Shown: positions 33,544 to 41,300 of the stretch, piece after piece
Position numbering within the stretch: the stretch's first letter is position 1
Layout of the letters: each line of letters starts with the position of its first letter
Assembly: GCA_964422925.1 (NCBI GenBank)
Contig: CAYRDC010000007.1
Location: 1-64,000, forward strand
Origin: CAYRDC01 sp964422925
Lineage (GTDB): Bacteria; Bacteroidota; Bacteroidia; Chitinophagales; S012-47
Reading direction: 5' to 3'
DNA: 64,000 nucleotides
Notes under the pieces: generated by a model
The model's input: only the letters and a program-made list of their open reading frames with translations
What the model was told of the DNA's origin: nothing
Database searches by the model: none
Program-made: the position numbers and the translations under genes

Positions 33544-36317
33544 ACGACCGGGGTTTTGGCTTTTTGCAGTTTCAATTGTTTCAGGATGTATTCCGGGTCT
33601 ACGGGTAGGGAGGTAATGCGTACGCCTACCGCGTCATAAATGGCGTTGCACACAGCCGGAATAACCGGATGCAGGGCGCCTTCACCGCATTCCTTGGCGC
33701 CAAAGGGGCCTTCCGGGTCGTTGGTTTCAATGATGTTTGTATGGATTTCAGGCGTATCGAGCGGCCCGGGTATTTTGTAATCCAGGAAATTGGCATTCAG
33801 CAGCAAGCCGTTTTCATACCGCATCTGCTCTGTCATGGCCTGCCCGATGCCCATGTGCCATGAGCCTTCCAACTGGCCTTCCACAGCCAGCGGATTAATG
33901 GCTTTGCCGGCATCGTGGGCTCCCCAGATCTGCGGGATCCGGACCATGCCCGTTTTCAGGTCAACTTCCACTTCTGCCACTACAGCTCCGAAAGAGTAGG
34001 AGGGACTCAAGCCGGCACCCGCTCCCTTGAAATTACCCCCCAGCTTGGGTGAATTGTAATAACCGGTGGATGTAAGAGCTCCGGTGACACGGGTTGCCAC
34101 TTCCACGACTTCCACCCAGGATAAATCCACCTTACCGTCATCGGTGTAAACACGTTCGCCCAGGAAATGCAATGCTTCAGGACTGACATTGAATTCGCGG
34201 GCAATTTTTTCCGCCATTTGCTGGCGAAGGTCTTCAGCCGCCATGCGGGCCGCGTTCCCGGCCATAAAGGTCACCCGGCTGGAGTAGCTGCCCAGGTCAA
34301 TGGGGGTGAGCAGGGTGTCAGCAGCCAACACAAATACATTCTCCCGGGTCAGGCCCAGCACTTCCGCGACAATCATCGCCAGCATGGTGTCGCTGCCCTG
34401 GCCGATGTCGCTGGCTCCGCTGCTGATGAGCACCCGCCCGTCCAGGTCCAGCTTCAGGTGGGCTACACTTTGGGGGTATTTGTTCCAGTGAATCGGCAAG
34501 GCGCTGCCGCTGATGAAAAATCCGCTGGCCACTCCTATTCCTTTCCCGTGAGGCAATTGGCGGTATTTGCTGTCCCAGCCGGAATCTTTACGCACTTTTT
34601 CCAGGCATTCCCGGCTGCCGTTCGAAGTAATCCGGTACTGGCCAACCGTAAGCGTTTCGGGCGGGAGCAGGTTTTTCAGGCGCAAATCGATGGGATCGGC
34701 CCCGGTATCGGCCGCCATCTGGTCGATAATGGTTTCGATGGCGAAGCGGGAATTGACGGCACCGTGGCCGCGCATGGCCCCGCACTGGGGCTTGTTGGTA
34801 TAAACACGCCTGGTGACAAACCCGAAATTATCGATTTTATAGGGAGCCTGCAGCAGTACCCCGTTGTAATAGGAAGTAACTACTCCAAAACTGCCGTATG
34901 CGCCCCCGTCTATGTTGATGTCCGCGTCCAGTACTTCGAATTTGCCTTCACGGTTCATGCCCAGGCGCATGGTCATTTCAGTCGGGTGCCGGCCATGATT
35001 TGTAAGAAATACTTCCTCGCGAGTTAGCCGAACCCGCACCGGGCGGCCCAGCTTCATGGCGGCATACGCTACAATCATTTCATGAGGGAAGGGATCGCTT
35101 TTCCCTCCAAAGCCCCCGCCCAAAGCCGGTTTGATAACCCGGACCCGGTTCATAGGCAGCTTTAAAACCCTCGATAAGGCGCGGTGCAGGTAATGCGGCA
35201 CCTGGGTGGCGGAATACACCGTCAGCCCGTCTTCATCCCAAAGGGCAATGGCTGCATGGGGTTCCGTAAATCCGTGATTTAAGCCCTTGAACTTAAAGGA
35301 CATTTCACAGGTATGCGCAGCCTGTTCCAGGCCTTTTTGCTGGTCACCGAAACGCAGCGAAGCGGTTTTGTGTATGTTCCGGTTGTTTTTGCAATGGGGG
35401 TGAATGAGTTCATTATTCCCTGCATCTTCAAGCGAATCGCTAATGGTGAGAAATGCTTCCAGCGGTTCGTATTCCACCCGTATCATCTGACAGGCACGAG
35501 CCGCTGTGTTCTCGTCTTCAGCCACCACGGCTGCTACATATTCGCCTATATATCTTGTCTTTTCAACGGCCAGTGCCGTTTCATCCTGCGAAATGGGCAG
35601 CACTCCGAACTTTTCCGGCAGGTCTTTCCCGGTGATTACCAAGTGCACTCCTTCCATGGATTCCGCAGCACTGGTATCGATGTCAAGGATTCTCGCGTGC
35701 GGGTAAGGAGAGTGCAGGAACCGGACCCAAAGCGCATTTTTTACGGCAATGTCATCCGTGTAATCCGCTTCGCCCCGGGCTTTTTTGGCAGCTTCCAGGT
35801 AAGGCTGGGGTTTGCCGACTTCAAACTGCTGTTTCTCAGTGGATGGACGGCCGTTATGCTGCTCCTTTACATATTCGGCAACAGCTTCTATAATCTTTTT
35901 GTAGCCCGTGCAACGGCACAGGTTGCCCGACAGTGCCTTTTTAATCTCTTCCACATCGGGGTCGGGGTGCTTTTGCAGGTATCCCCAGGCTGACATGATC
36001 ATGCCGGGGGTGCAGTAACCGCACTGAATGGCTCCTTTTTCGACAAATTTTTCCTGGAGCCGGTGCATCTTCCCGTCAGAATTGAGCGCTTCTATAGTAG
36101 TGATTTCTTTACCGGCACAGCGCATCACCGGAGTAATACAGCTTTGCACCGGTTTGCCGTCCAGCAATACCGTGCAGGCGCCACAAGTGCCGGACTCGCA
36201 GGCCAGTTTTGTGCCCGTTAGTTGCAGCTTCCGCCTTAAGACATGAGCCAGCGTGTCATGAGGTTTCACGAGTTCCTCGTACCAGGTTCCGTTGATATGC
36301 AGTTTCAGCGCCTGCAT
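33540..36317 (-). CDS. Molybdenum hydroxylase, fused [2Fe-2S] and molybdopterin subunits
   Basis: A 925-residue fusion. Residues 1-155 are the [2Fe-2S] subunit: the plant-type cluster Cys-Glu-Ser-Gly-Thr-Cys-Gly-Ala-Cys and the second cluster Cys-Gly-Tyr-Cys-Thr-Pro-Gly with Cys-Arg-Cys-Thr-Gly-Tyr. A linker leads to the molybdopterin subunit (about 175-925), which has the Gly-Gly-Gly-Phe-Gly-Gly-Lys loop, the Arg-Gly-His-Gly region and the catalytic Glu of Gly-Ala-Lys-Glu-Cys-Gly-Glu near the C-terminus. The family hydroxylates or, in 4-hydroxybenzoyl-CoA reductase, dehydroxylates aromatic carbon. With the FAD subunit it forms one enzyme. Candidate substrates are indoleacetate (C2 hydroxylation) or 4-hydroxybenzoyl-CoA; the neighbours favour the former, the [4Fe-4S] loop the latter. 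Confidence 0.92.
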   Translation of the reverse strand: MQALKLHINGTWYEELVKPHDTLAHVLRRKLQLTGTKLACESGTCGACTVLLDGKPVQSCITPVMRCAGKEITTIEALNSDGKMHRLQEKFVEKGAIQCGYCTPGMIMSAWGYLQKHPDPDVEEIKKALSGNLCRCTGYKKIIEAVAEYVKEQHNGRPSTEKQQFEVGKPQPYLEAAKKARGEADYTDDIAVKNALWVRFLHSPYPHARILDIDTSAAESMEGVHLVITGKDLPEKFGVLPISQDETALAVEKTRYIGEYVAAVVAEDENTAARACQMIRVEYEPLEAFLTISDSLEDAGNNELIHPHCKNNRNIHKTASLRFGDQQKGLEQAAHTCEMSFKFKGLNHGFTEPHAAIALWDEDGLTVYSATQVPHYLHRALSRVLKLPMNRVRVIKPALGGGFGGKSDPFPHEMIVAYAAMKLGRPVRVRLTREEVFLTNHGRHPTEMTMRLGMNREGKFEVLDADINIDGGAYGSFGVVTSYYNGVLLQAPYKIDNFGFVTRRVYTNKPQCGAMRGHGAVNSRFAIETIIDQMAADTGADPIDLRLKNLLPPETLTVGQYRITSNGSRECLEKVRKDSGWDSKYRQLPHGKGIGVASGFFISGSALPIHWNKYPQSVAHLKLDLDGRVLISSGASDIGQGSDTMLAMIVAEVLGLTRENVFVLAADTLLTPIDLGSYSSRVTFMAGNAARMAAEDLRQQMAEKIAREFNVSPEALHFLGERVYTDDGKVDLSWVEVVEVATRVTGALTSTGYYNSPKLGGNFKGAGAGLSPSYSFGAVVAEVEVDLKTGMVRIPQIWGAHDAGKAINPLAVEGQLEGSWHMGIGQAMTEQMRYENGLLLNANFLDYKIPGPLDTPEIHTNIIETNDPEGPFGAKECGEGALHPVIPAVCNAIYDAVGVRITSLPVDPEYILKQLKLQKAKTPVV

Positions 36318-36320
36318 GTG

Positions 36321-36548
36321 TTATTTTTTGTTCAGAATTATGATTTTCACCGGGCAGCCTTCTGCGGCTTTTACCGCCTCATCCCATTCATCATCGTCTA
36401 CCGAAATACGAAAATAACCACCTTTTTCCTTTGACCCAATTAAATTGGCTTTTCCGTCCCTGCCTGACATCCGCCAGCGTTTATAATACACTTCCGCACA
36501 GGTGCAGCATCCGATACATTTTTCACGCCTGTACAGGATGCGGATCAT
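36321..36548 (-). CDS. Small single-cluster [4Fe-4S] ferredoxin-like protein
   Basis: A 75-residue protein. Near the N-terminus it has Lys-Cys-Ile-Gly-Cys-Cys-Thr-Cys (three cysteines in Cys-X2-Cys-X2-Cys spacing plus an additional Cys), and near the C-terminus Gly-Cys-Pro-Val supplies the fourth ligand. Two hydrophobic beta strands and a middle insertion give a one-cluster ferredoxin. Its start overlaps the U32 gene stop by four bases and its stop is three bases before the molybdenum enzyme start, so it is cotranslated with it. It is a candidate electron carrier to or from the molybdenum enzyme, and a possible donor to the benzoyl-CoA reductase. Confidence 0.85.
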   Translation of the reverse strand: MIRILYRREKCIGCCTCAEVYYKRWRMSGRDGKANLIGSKEKGGYFRISVDDDEWDEAVKAAEGCPVKIIILNKK

Positions 36549-37798
36549 TTTGCCGGGACAATCTTATACAATTTGTCAGAGGGCCGGATTTTGGTTGGAA
36601 CCGGCAGGGACACCAAAGCTCCTTTGCCTGCCTCATCCACGGGTTGGTTATCGATCCGCAACTCCCTGACCTGCTCGTACAATACCCCTGTAGTTGGACC
36701 AGTAATCAATATTTTATCATTCTTGCAAAGCTTTCCGGTTTCCACCAAAAATTCTCCCACGCCAATCCGGCTGAAGTATTTTACGCCTTTGCCGATATAT
36801 ATTTTGGTTTCAGTGGCTTTGGAACCGCCCGTGTCGGCCCATTCTGCCAGTTTGCGCCCCATGTAATAACCTTCCCAGAAACCGCGGTTATATACGCTGG
36901 ACAGCATTTGCTGCCACCGGGCGATGTCGTCCGGGGTTGTTGTTCCTTCCAATGCCTTATCTATGGCTTCGCGGTAGGCTTTTACGGTAGTGAATACATA
37001 GTCAGCCGATCGCCCGCGTCCTTCGATTTTGAATATGGAAGCCCCGGAAGCTATCATTTCCTCCATCAGATCAATCGTACACAGATCGCTGGCAGACATG
37101 ATGTATTCATTATCCACCTCGAATTCAAATCCTTCTTCCTTGTCAGTGACCACATACTGCCGCCTGCAGTTCTGTACGCATGCGCCCCGATTGGCTGAAG
37201 CGTTATGGGTGTGCAGGCTTAAGTAGCATTTCCCGGAAACGGCCATGCATAAGGCGCCATGGGCAAAAATTTCGATCCGGACCGGTTGGCCGGAAGGTCC
37301 CGTTATATTCCGGTTCCGGATAGCATCGGTAATTTGCCGCACTTGCTTCAGGTTAAGTTCGCGGGCCAGCACCATGACGTCTGCGTACCGGCTGTACCAG
37401 GCCACAGCCTCTATGTTACTTATATTGGCCTGCGTGGACAAATGAACCGGCATGCCGATTTCATGGGCGTACTGGATAGCCGCCACATCTGAAGCAATCA
37501 CCGCATCCAAACCCGCTTTTTTGGCGTGATCGATCATGTAGCGCATGGTCTTGAGGTCATGATCATAAAAGGTAACGTTCACTGTGAGATAGGCCTTCAT
37601 ACCTGCCTGGTCCAGGCGTTTCCTGATTTCAGGCAGGTCATCCGGGGTGAAATTGATGGCGGACCGGGCCCGCATGTTCAAATGCCCCATTCCGAAATAA
37701 ACACTGTCGGCTCCGGCCTGGATAGCGGCCTGAATGGATTCAAAAGAACCGGCCGGGGCCAGGAGTTCAATAGTTTGGGCTTTTTTATCCGGGCTCAT
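36545..37798 (-). CDS. U32 peptidase family protein (TrhP/YegQ-like)
   Basis: A protein of about 417 residues of the U32 family. It begins Ile-Glu-Leu-Leu-Ala-Pro-Ala-Gly-Ser and Asp-Ser-Val-Tyr-Phe-Gly, and contains the U32 signature Glu-Ile-Phe-Ala-His-Gly-Ala-Leu-Cys. Cysteine-rich Asn-Arg-Gly-Ala-Cys-Val-Gln-Asn-Cys-Arg-Arg follows, and a C-terminal OB-like domain ends the protein. Members such as TrhP and RlhA are involved in tRNA or rRNA uridine hydroxylation and use prephenate or a related donor. The start at 37798 leaves 13 bases after the short-chain dehydrogenase gene; an earlier start at 37849 would overlap it. It is unexpected inside a molybdenum-hydroxylase operon and may have a role in cofactor or sulfur handling. 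Confidence 0.82.
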   Translation of the reverse strand: MSPDKKAQTIELLAPAGSFESIQAAIQAGADSVYFGMGHLNMRARSAINFTPDDLPEIRKRLDQAGMKAYLTVNVTFYDHDLKTMRYMIDHAKKAGLDAVIASDVAAIQYAHEIGMPVHLSTQANISNIEAVAWYSRYADVMVLARELNLKQVRQITDAIRNRNITGPSGQPVRIEIFAHGALCMAVSGKCYLSLHTHNASANRGACVQNCRRQYVVTDKEEGFEFEVDNEYIMSASDLCTIDLMEEMIASGASIFKIEGRGRSADYVFTTVKAYREAIDKALEGTTTPDDIARWQQMLSSVYNRGFWEGYYMGRKLAEWADTGGSKATETKIYIGKGVKYFSRIGVGEFLVETGKLCKNDKILITGPTTGVLYEQVRELRIDNQPVDEAGKGALVSLPVPTKIRPSDKLYKIVPAK

Positions 37799-37811
37799 GC
37801 CCCAAAGATAT

Positions 37812-38549
37812 TTATATTCCGGCTCCGATGCTCTTTCCACCGTCCACATAAATCACCTGCCCGGTGATAAACCGGGTGTCCGGATTAGCCAGGAAAGATA
37901 CGGCCCGGGCCACATCTTCGGGCCTGCCCATTTCGCGGGTGGGCTGGGCATTGATCAGTTTCTGAAGCACATCATCCGGCAGGGCACGGGTCAGCGGGGT
38001 GTCTATCAAACCCGGAGCGACCGCATTAACCAGCACATTGTGCGGCCCCAGTTCCAGGGCAAGGACCCGGGTCAGGCCGATAATTCCGGCTTTGGAAGCC
38101 GAATAATTGGATTGTCCCATATTGCCCAGCCAGGCACGGGAAGAAATATTGATGATCCTCCCGGATTTTTGTTCGCGCAGGATGCGTGCCGCAGACCGGC
38201 ACATTAACCAGGTTCCTGTCAGGTTTATGTCAATGACCTGCTGAAATTCTTCCAGCGTCATCCGGTGGATCATCCGGTCGCGGATAATTCCCGCGTTGTT
38301 CACCAGCACATCCAGCCGGCCGTATTGCTGCATGACCTCGTCAAACAGGTTGCTGACCGATACCTCATCGGAGATATCGCAGTAAATAAAGTCGCTGCCC
38401 TGTCCGAGCTGGTCAATGATATCCTCCTCGTGGGTATTGTCAATGTCAGCCGCTATCACCCGGAATCCATCGGCCGACAATTGCTTTGCTATGGCCAGCC
38501 CGATCCCTTTGGCTGCCCCGGTTACAACCGCTATCCTACCTTTTTGCAT
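37812..38549 (-). CDS. Short-chain dehydrogenase/reductase (FabG/BadH-like)
   Basis: A 245-residue classical SDR. It has the NAD(P)-binding Thr-Gly-Ala-Ala-Lys-Gly-Ile-Gly, Asn-Asn-Ala-Gly near residue 85, the catalytic Tyr-X3-Lys in Tyr-Ser-Ala-Ser-Lys near residue 150, and Ser at about residue 138. The cofactor site has Asp-Ile-Asp after the second strand, suggesting NAD. Candidate roles are a beta-oxidation-type 3-hydroxyacyl-CoA dehydrogenase or a cyclic alcohol dehydrogenase such as BadH; the sequence does not decide. It overlaps the XdhC gene by 14 bases and precedes the U32 gene by 13 bases. Confidence 0.9.
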   Translation of the reverse strand: MQKGRIAVVTGAAKGIGLAIAKQLSADGFRVIAADIDNTHEEDIIDQLGQGSDFIYCDISDEVSVSNLFDEVMQQYGRLDVLVNNAGIIRDRMIHRMTLEEFQQVIDINLTGTWLMCRSAARILREQKSGRIINISSRAWLGNMGQSNYSASKAGIIGLTRVLALELGPHNVLVNAVAPGLIDTPLTRALPDDVLQKLINAQPTREMGRPEDVARAVSFLANPDTRFITGQVIYVDGGKSIGAGI

Positions 38550-39309
38550 GTGCTTCGTTTTTTACTTGGATTAACCTGGCCAGGATACTTATTGCTATTT
38601 CTTCTGCCGATTCAGCGGCAATGTCCACCCCCATGGGCATATCGACCTTTTTCAGTTCAGCTTTGGTAGCGATCTTGCCTTCCAGAAATATCTTCTCCGT
38701 CATTTTCACTTTACGCAAACTGCCGATCATTCCGCAATAGGCGAATGGTTTTTTGATGCAATAGGAAAGGATATCCCGGTCGAGCTGGTGATCGTAAGTC
38801 ACAATTACGATGAATGTGTGTTCGTCAAAGGGCAATGCGGGAAGGGCTTCTTTGGGATCAACATGCAGGGTGTTTACACCGTCCACTCCGAGTTGGTCCA
38901 GGTAATTTTTCCGGTCATCGATCACGGTGATGTCGAAATCCAGGGGAGTGGCATAAAAAGCCAGGGCGCGCCCGATATGTCCGGCCCCGAAAATGTACAA
39001 TCTGTTTACAGGCATGATGGGTTCAATATAGATATCTACGCTGCCGCCACAACACATCCCGTGCTGCTGCAATAATTCATGTGAATTTAAAACAGGTTTG
39101 CCGGTTTTTATTGCCTCAAGGGCTTGCCGGATGACCGCTTCTTCCAGCCTGCCGCCCCCGATGGTGCCCAGAATCCGGCCGTCTTCAAATACAATCATTT
39201 TGGCACCCGGCCTCCGGGGCGCGCTGCCATGTGTGGCTACGACAATGCAAAGGGCTGCTTTTTGATTGCCGGAAGGAAGTTTTGCCAGGGTGTCATACAG
39301 CAATTGCAT
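38536..39309 (-). CDS. xdhC: XdhC-like molybdenum cofactor insertion chaperone
   Basis: A 257-residue XdhC/CoxI family protein. The N-terminal domain contains Val-Val-Ala-Thr-His-Gly-Ser-Ala-Pro-Arg-Arg-Pro-Gly, Ile-Gly-Gly-Gly-Arg-Leu-Glu, and a Cys-Cys-Gly-Gly motif. A C-terminal Rossmann domain begins with Phe-Gly-Ala-Gly-His-Ile-Gly. XdhC binds the molybdenum cofactor, aids its terminal sulfuration and inserts it into xanthine dehydrogenase-type enzymes. Its location in one operon with the molybdenum hydroxylase supports that the enzyme uses sulfurated Mo cofactor. It overlaps genes on both sides (17 bases upstream, 14 bases downstream). Confidence 0.92.
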   Translation of the reverse strand: MQLLYDTLAKLPSGNQKAALCIVVATHGSAPRRPGAKMIVFEDGRILGTIGGGRLEEAVIRQALEAIKTGKPVLNSHELLQQHGMCCGGSVDIYIEPIMPVNRLYIFGAGHIGRALAFYATPLDFDITVIDDRKNYLDQLGVDGVNTLHVDPKEALPALPFDEHTFIVIVTYDHQLDRDILSYCIKKPFAYCGMIGSLRKVKMTEKIFLEGKIATKAELKKVDMPMGVDIAAESAEEIAISILARLIQVKNEAHAKR

Positions 39310-39919
39310 TCCGGGATCTTTCTTTTACGGGCCGGAACCAATATTTGTAATCTTCAGGGGAATTAATGTTGGCAGCAAAATAAGCGCTGTCGGTTTCCAT
39401 GCGGCAACCCTGGAAGGGTTTTAAAATATCATGCAATGTACTTTTCGTGGGATCCGCTTCCAGAATAGCCTGTATAACGGGCTGGGTAACCAATACGGGA
39501 TGCTCTCCCTTGCCGTTGACTGCCGGCTGGCAGTAATCGGCCTGGCTGTGCTGATGGTGGGCAAGCAGCCGCTCAATGTCAGCCTGGGCTATAAAGGGAT
39601 TATCAACGTTTTGAATAATCACCTGATGATACCGCCTGAGCTGTTTCAAACCAAGCTGGATGCTGTACAGCCGGCCAAGTTCAGGGTGTGGGTTGATCGT
39701 AATAGAGGCATGCCGTTTCAAAGCGTTTACCCGTTTCTGGTAATAGACCTGAGAAAAGCATCTATTAAGCACCAGGATGATTGGCCCACACCCTGCTTTA
39801 TAATACTCGTTTGTCAGCCGCTGTCCGAAATTCTGTTTTCTGTTAAAAGGCAGGAACAACTTGGGAAAACCCATACGGGCAGAATTCCCCCCCGATAAAA
39901 TGACAACCCCAGTTCTCAT
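39293..39919 (-). CDS. MocA-like molybdenum cofactor nucleotidyltransferase
   Basis: A protein of about 208 residues, in the MobA/MocA nucleotidyltransferase family. The N-terminal signature is Ile-Leu-Ser-Gly-Gly-Asn-Ser-Ala-Arg-Met-Gly with Pro-Lys. The family transfers CMP or GMP to molybdopterin. In xanthine dehydrogenase-type enzymes the cytidylyl form is made by MocA, which fits this operon. The start at 39919 is preferred over the one at 39943 because a candidate promoter element lies immediately upstream at 39941-39949. It is the first gene of the minus-strand molybdenum operon, divergent from bcrC across about 180 bases. Confidence 0.83.
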   Translation of the reverse strand: MRTGVVILSGGNSARMGFPKLFLPFNRKQNFGQRLTNEYYKAGCGPIILVLNRCFSQVYYQKRVNALKRHASITINPHPELGRLYSIQLGLKQLRRYHQVIIQNVDNPFIAQADIERLLAHHQHSQADYCQPAVNGKGEHPVLVTQPVIQAILEADPTKSTLHDILKPFQGCRMETDSAYFAANINSPEDYKYWFRPVKERSRNAIAV

Positions 39920-39940
39920 AATGCCGTTTTTTATGCGCTG

Positions 39941-39969
39941 CAAAAATTATCGACTCTATTCCTAACAAA
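39941..39969 (-). promoter_or_regulatory. Candidate promoter of the molybdenum-hydroxylase operon
   Basis: On the minus strand TTTG at about 39966-39969 and a TAATTTTTG-like element at 39941-39949, spaced 16 bases; the -7 element has one extra T relative to TAnnTTTG. It precedes the first gene of the operon by about 20 bases. Confidence 0.35.
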
Positions 39970-40028
39970 CGTTCGTAGCTTCATAAATAATTGAAAAACA
40001 GCAAGTAAGCAAAAAAGTTCAAAAAAAA

Positions 40029-40061
40029 TTTGGAAAGTCTGAAGAATTCCTCTTAAATTGC
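40029..40061 (+). promoter_or_regulatory. Candidate promoter of the bcr block
   Basis: TTTG at 40029-40032, a 21-base spacer and TAAATTGC at 40054-40061 (a two-mismatch version of TAnnTTTG). It leaves about 40 bases to the ATG of bcrC at 40101 and is divergent from the molybdenum-operon promoter. No operator could be seen with confidence. Confidence 0.4.
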
Positions 40062-40100
40062 AAAGGCCAATTTACAGATATTAAGGTTAAAATCACCGTT

Positions 40101-41279
40101 ATGGGAGATATTCGCAAATTATTGGACTATTGCCAGGAAGTAGCGTTTGACCTGCATTTCCAGGAAGCTGCCAGCTGGAAGAAGCAGGAGGAGGGCAGGG
40201 TAGTGATTGGGTACATGCCCATCTATTTTCCCCGGGAAGTAGTGCATGCCATGAATGGCCTTGCTGTCGGGATAATGGGTGCCGGGGACCGCAAGCAGAT
40301 CGTTAAGGGAGATGCTTATTACCAGTCTTATATATGCCATATGCCGCGCGGCATTATAGAAATGGCCCTGGACGGCCATTTCAAGGATATGGACGGTTTT
40401 GTATTTCCGAGTATTTGCGATGTTATCCGGAATCTGTCCGGAATATTTCAGATCAACGGCACCGGCCGCTTTGCCAAATATCTCGATTTTCCGCAGGATT
40501 TCAGGGAATCTACCGGAGGTGCATTTTACAAGCATGAATTGGAGATTGTCATTGACAGGATCCACGAAATCAGCGGAGTGGAGTTTAGCGCGGAGCGGCT
40601 GAATCATTCCATAGCCCTGTACAATGAAAACCGGGCTCTGCTCAACACCATTTATGATATCCGGCAGGACGCGCCCTGGAAGCTTTCAGCGGTCGATTTA
40701 TACCATATTGTAAGGGCCGGAATGTGCATGCCGGTGGAGAAGCATAACGATATTTTAAAGGAAGTAGTCGATTACATACAGGGAGATGTCGGGGAGCCGA
40801 TGGATAAGATCAAGGTAGTGGTTTCCGGTGCTTTTTGCGAGCAGCCACCGGTTGGGTTGATTAAAGCTATTGAAAATGCCGGCTGCTATATCGTGGACGA
40901 TGATTTCCTGATCGGGAACCGGTGGATTCAGGGAGATGTGGAAGATGACACGGACGATCCACTGAGCGCGTTGGCCAGGGCGTATGTAAACCGCAGTACG
41001 TTTTCTTCCTCGGTATATGATGTACCCAAGCCCAAAGGAGAACGGTTGATCGCGCTGGCCCGCAACCGCAAAGCGGACGGGATAATATTCGCGGCTCCCA
41101 GTTTTTGTGACCCCGCCCTGCTCGACCGGCCTATACTGCAGGATAAATGTGAGGCAGAAAATATGCGGTATATCGCCTTGGGCTATAGTGAAAATACCGG
41201 CCAGTTCAAGGTTATCAAGGAGCAGGTTGGGGCGTTTTCTGATTCCATCAAGCTGTGGGACGAGGCCATGGCGGTTTAG
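40101..41279 (+). CDS. bcrC: Benzoyl-CoA reductase class I, subunit BcrC-like
   Basis: A 392-residue subunit of the HgdB/BcrB/BcrC family. It retains the three cysteines that bind one [4Fe-4S] cluster: Cys79 (Tyr-Ile-Cys-His-Met-Pro), Cys106 (Ser-Ile-Cys-Asp-Val-Ile-Arg-Asn-Leu-Ser-Gly) and Cys336 (Ser-Phe-Cys-Asp-Pro-Ala-Leu-Leu). In sequence memory it is close to Thauera BcrC, including Met-Gly-Ala-Gly-Asp and Gly-Ala-Phe-Cys-Glu-Gln-Pro-Pro. With BcrB it forms the catalytic half that reduces the benzoyl-CoA ring by two electrons, driven by ATP hydrolysis in BcrA/BcrD. Gene order C-B-A-D is that of Thauera. The spacing to bcrB is 21 bases. Confidence 0.92.
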   Translation: MGDIRKLLDYCQEVAFDLHFQEAASWKKQEEGRVVIGYMPIYFPREVVHAMNGLAVGIMGAGDRKQIVKGDAYYQSYICHMPRGIIEMALDGHFKDMDGFVFPSICDVIRNLSGIFQINGTGRFAKYLDFPQDFRESTGGAFYKHELEIVIDRIHEISGVEFSAERLNHSIALYNENRALLNTIYDIRQDAPWKLSAVDLYHIVRAGMCMPVEKHNDILKEVVDYIQGDVGEPMDKIKVVVSGAFCEQPPVGLIKAIENAGCYIVDDDFLIGNRWIQGDVEDDTDDPLSALARAYVNRSTFSSSVYDVPKPKGERLIALARNRKADGIIFAAPSFCDPALLDRPILQDKCEAENMRYIALGYSENTGQFKVIKEQVGAFSDSIKLWDEAMAV

Positions 41280-41300
41280 TTTGGTTCAAAACAAATTTTT

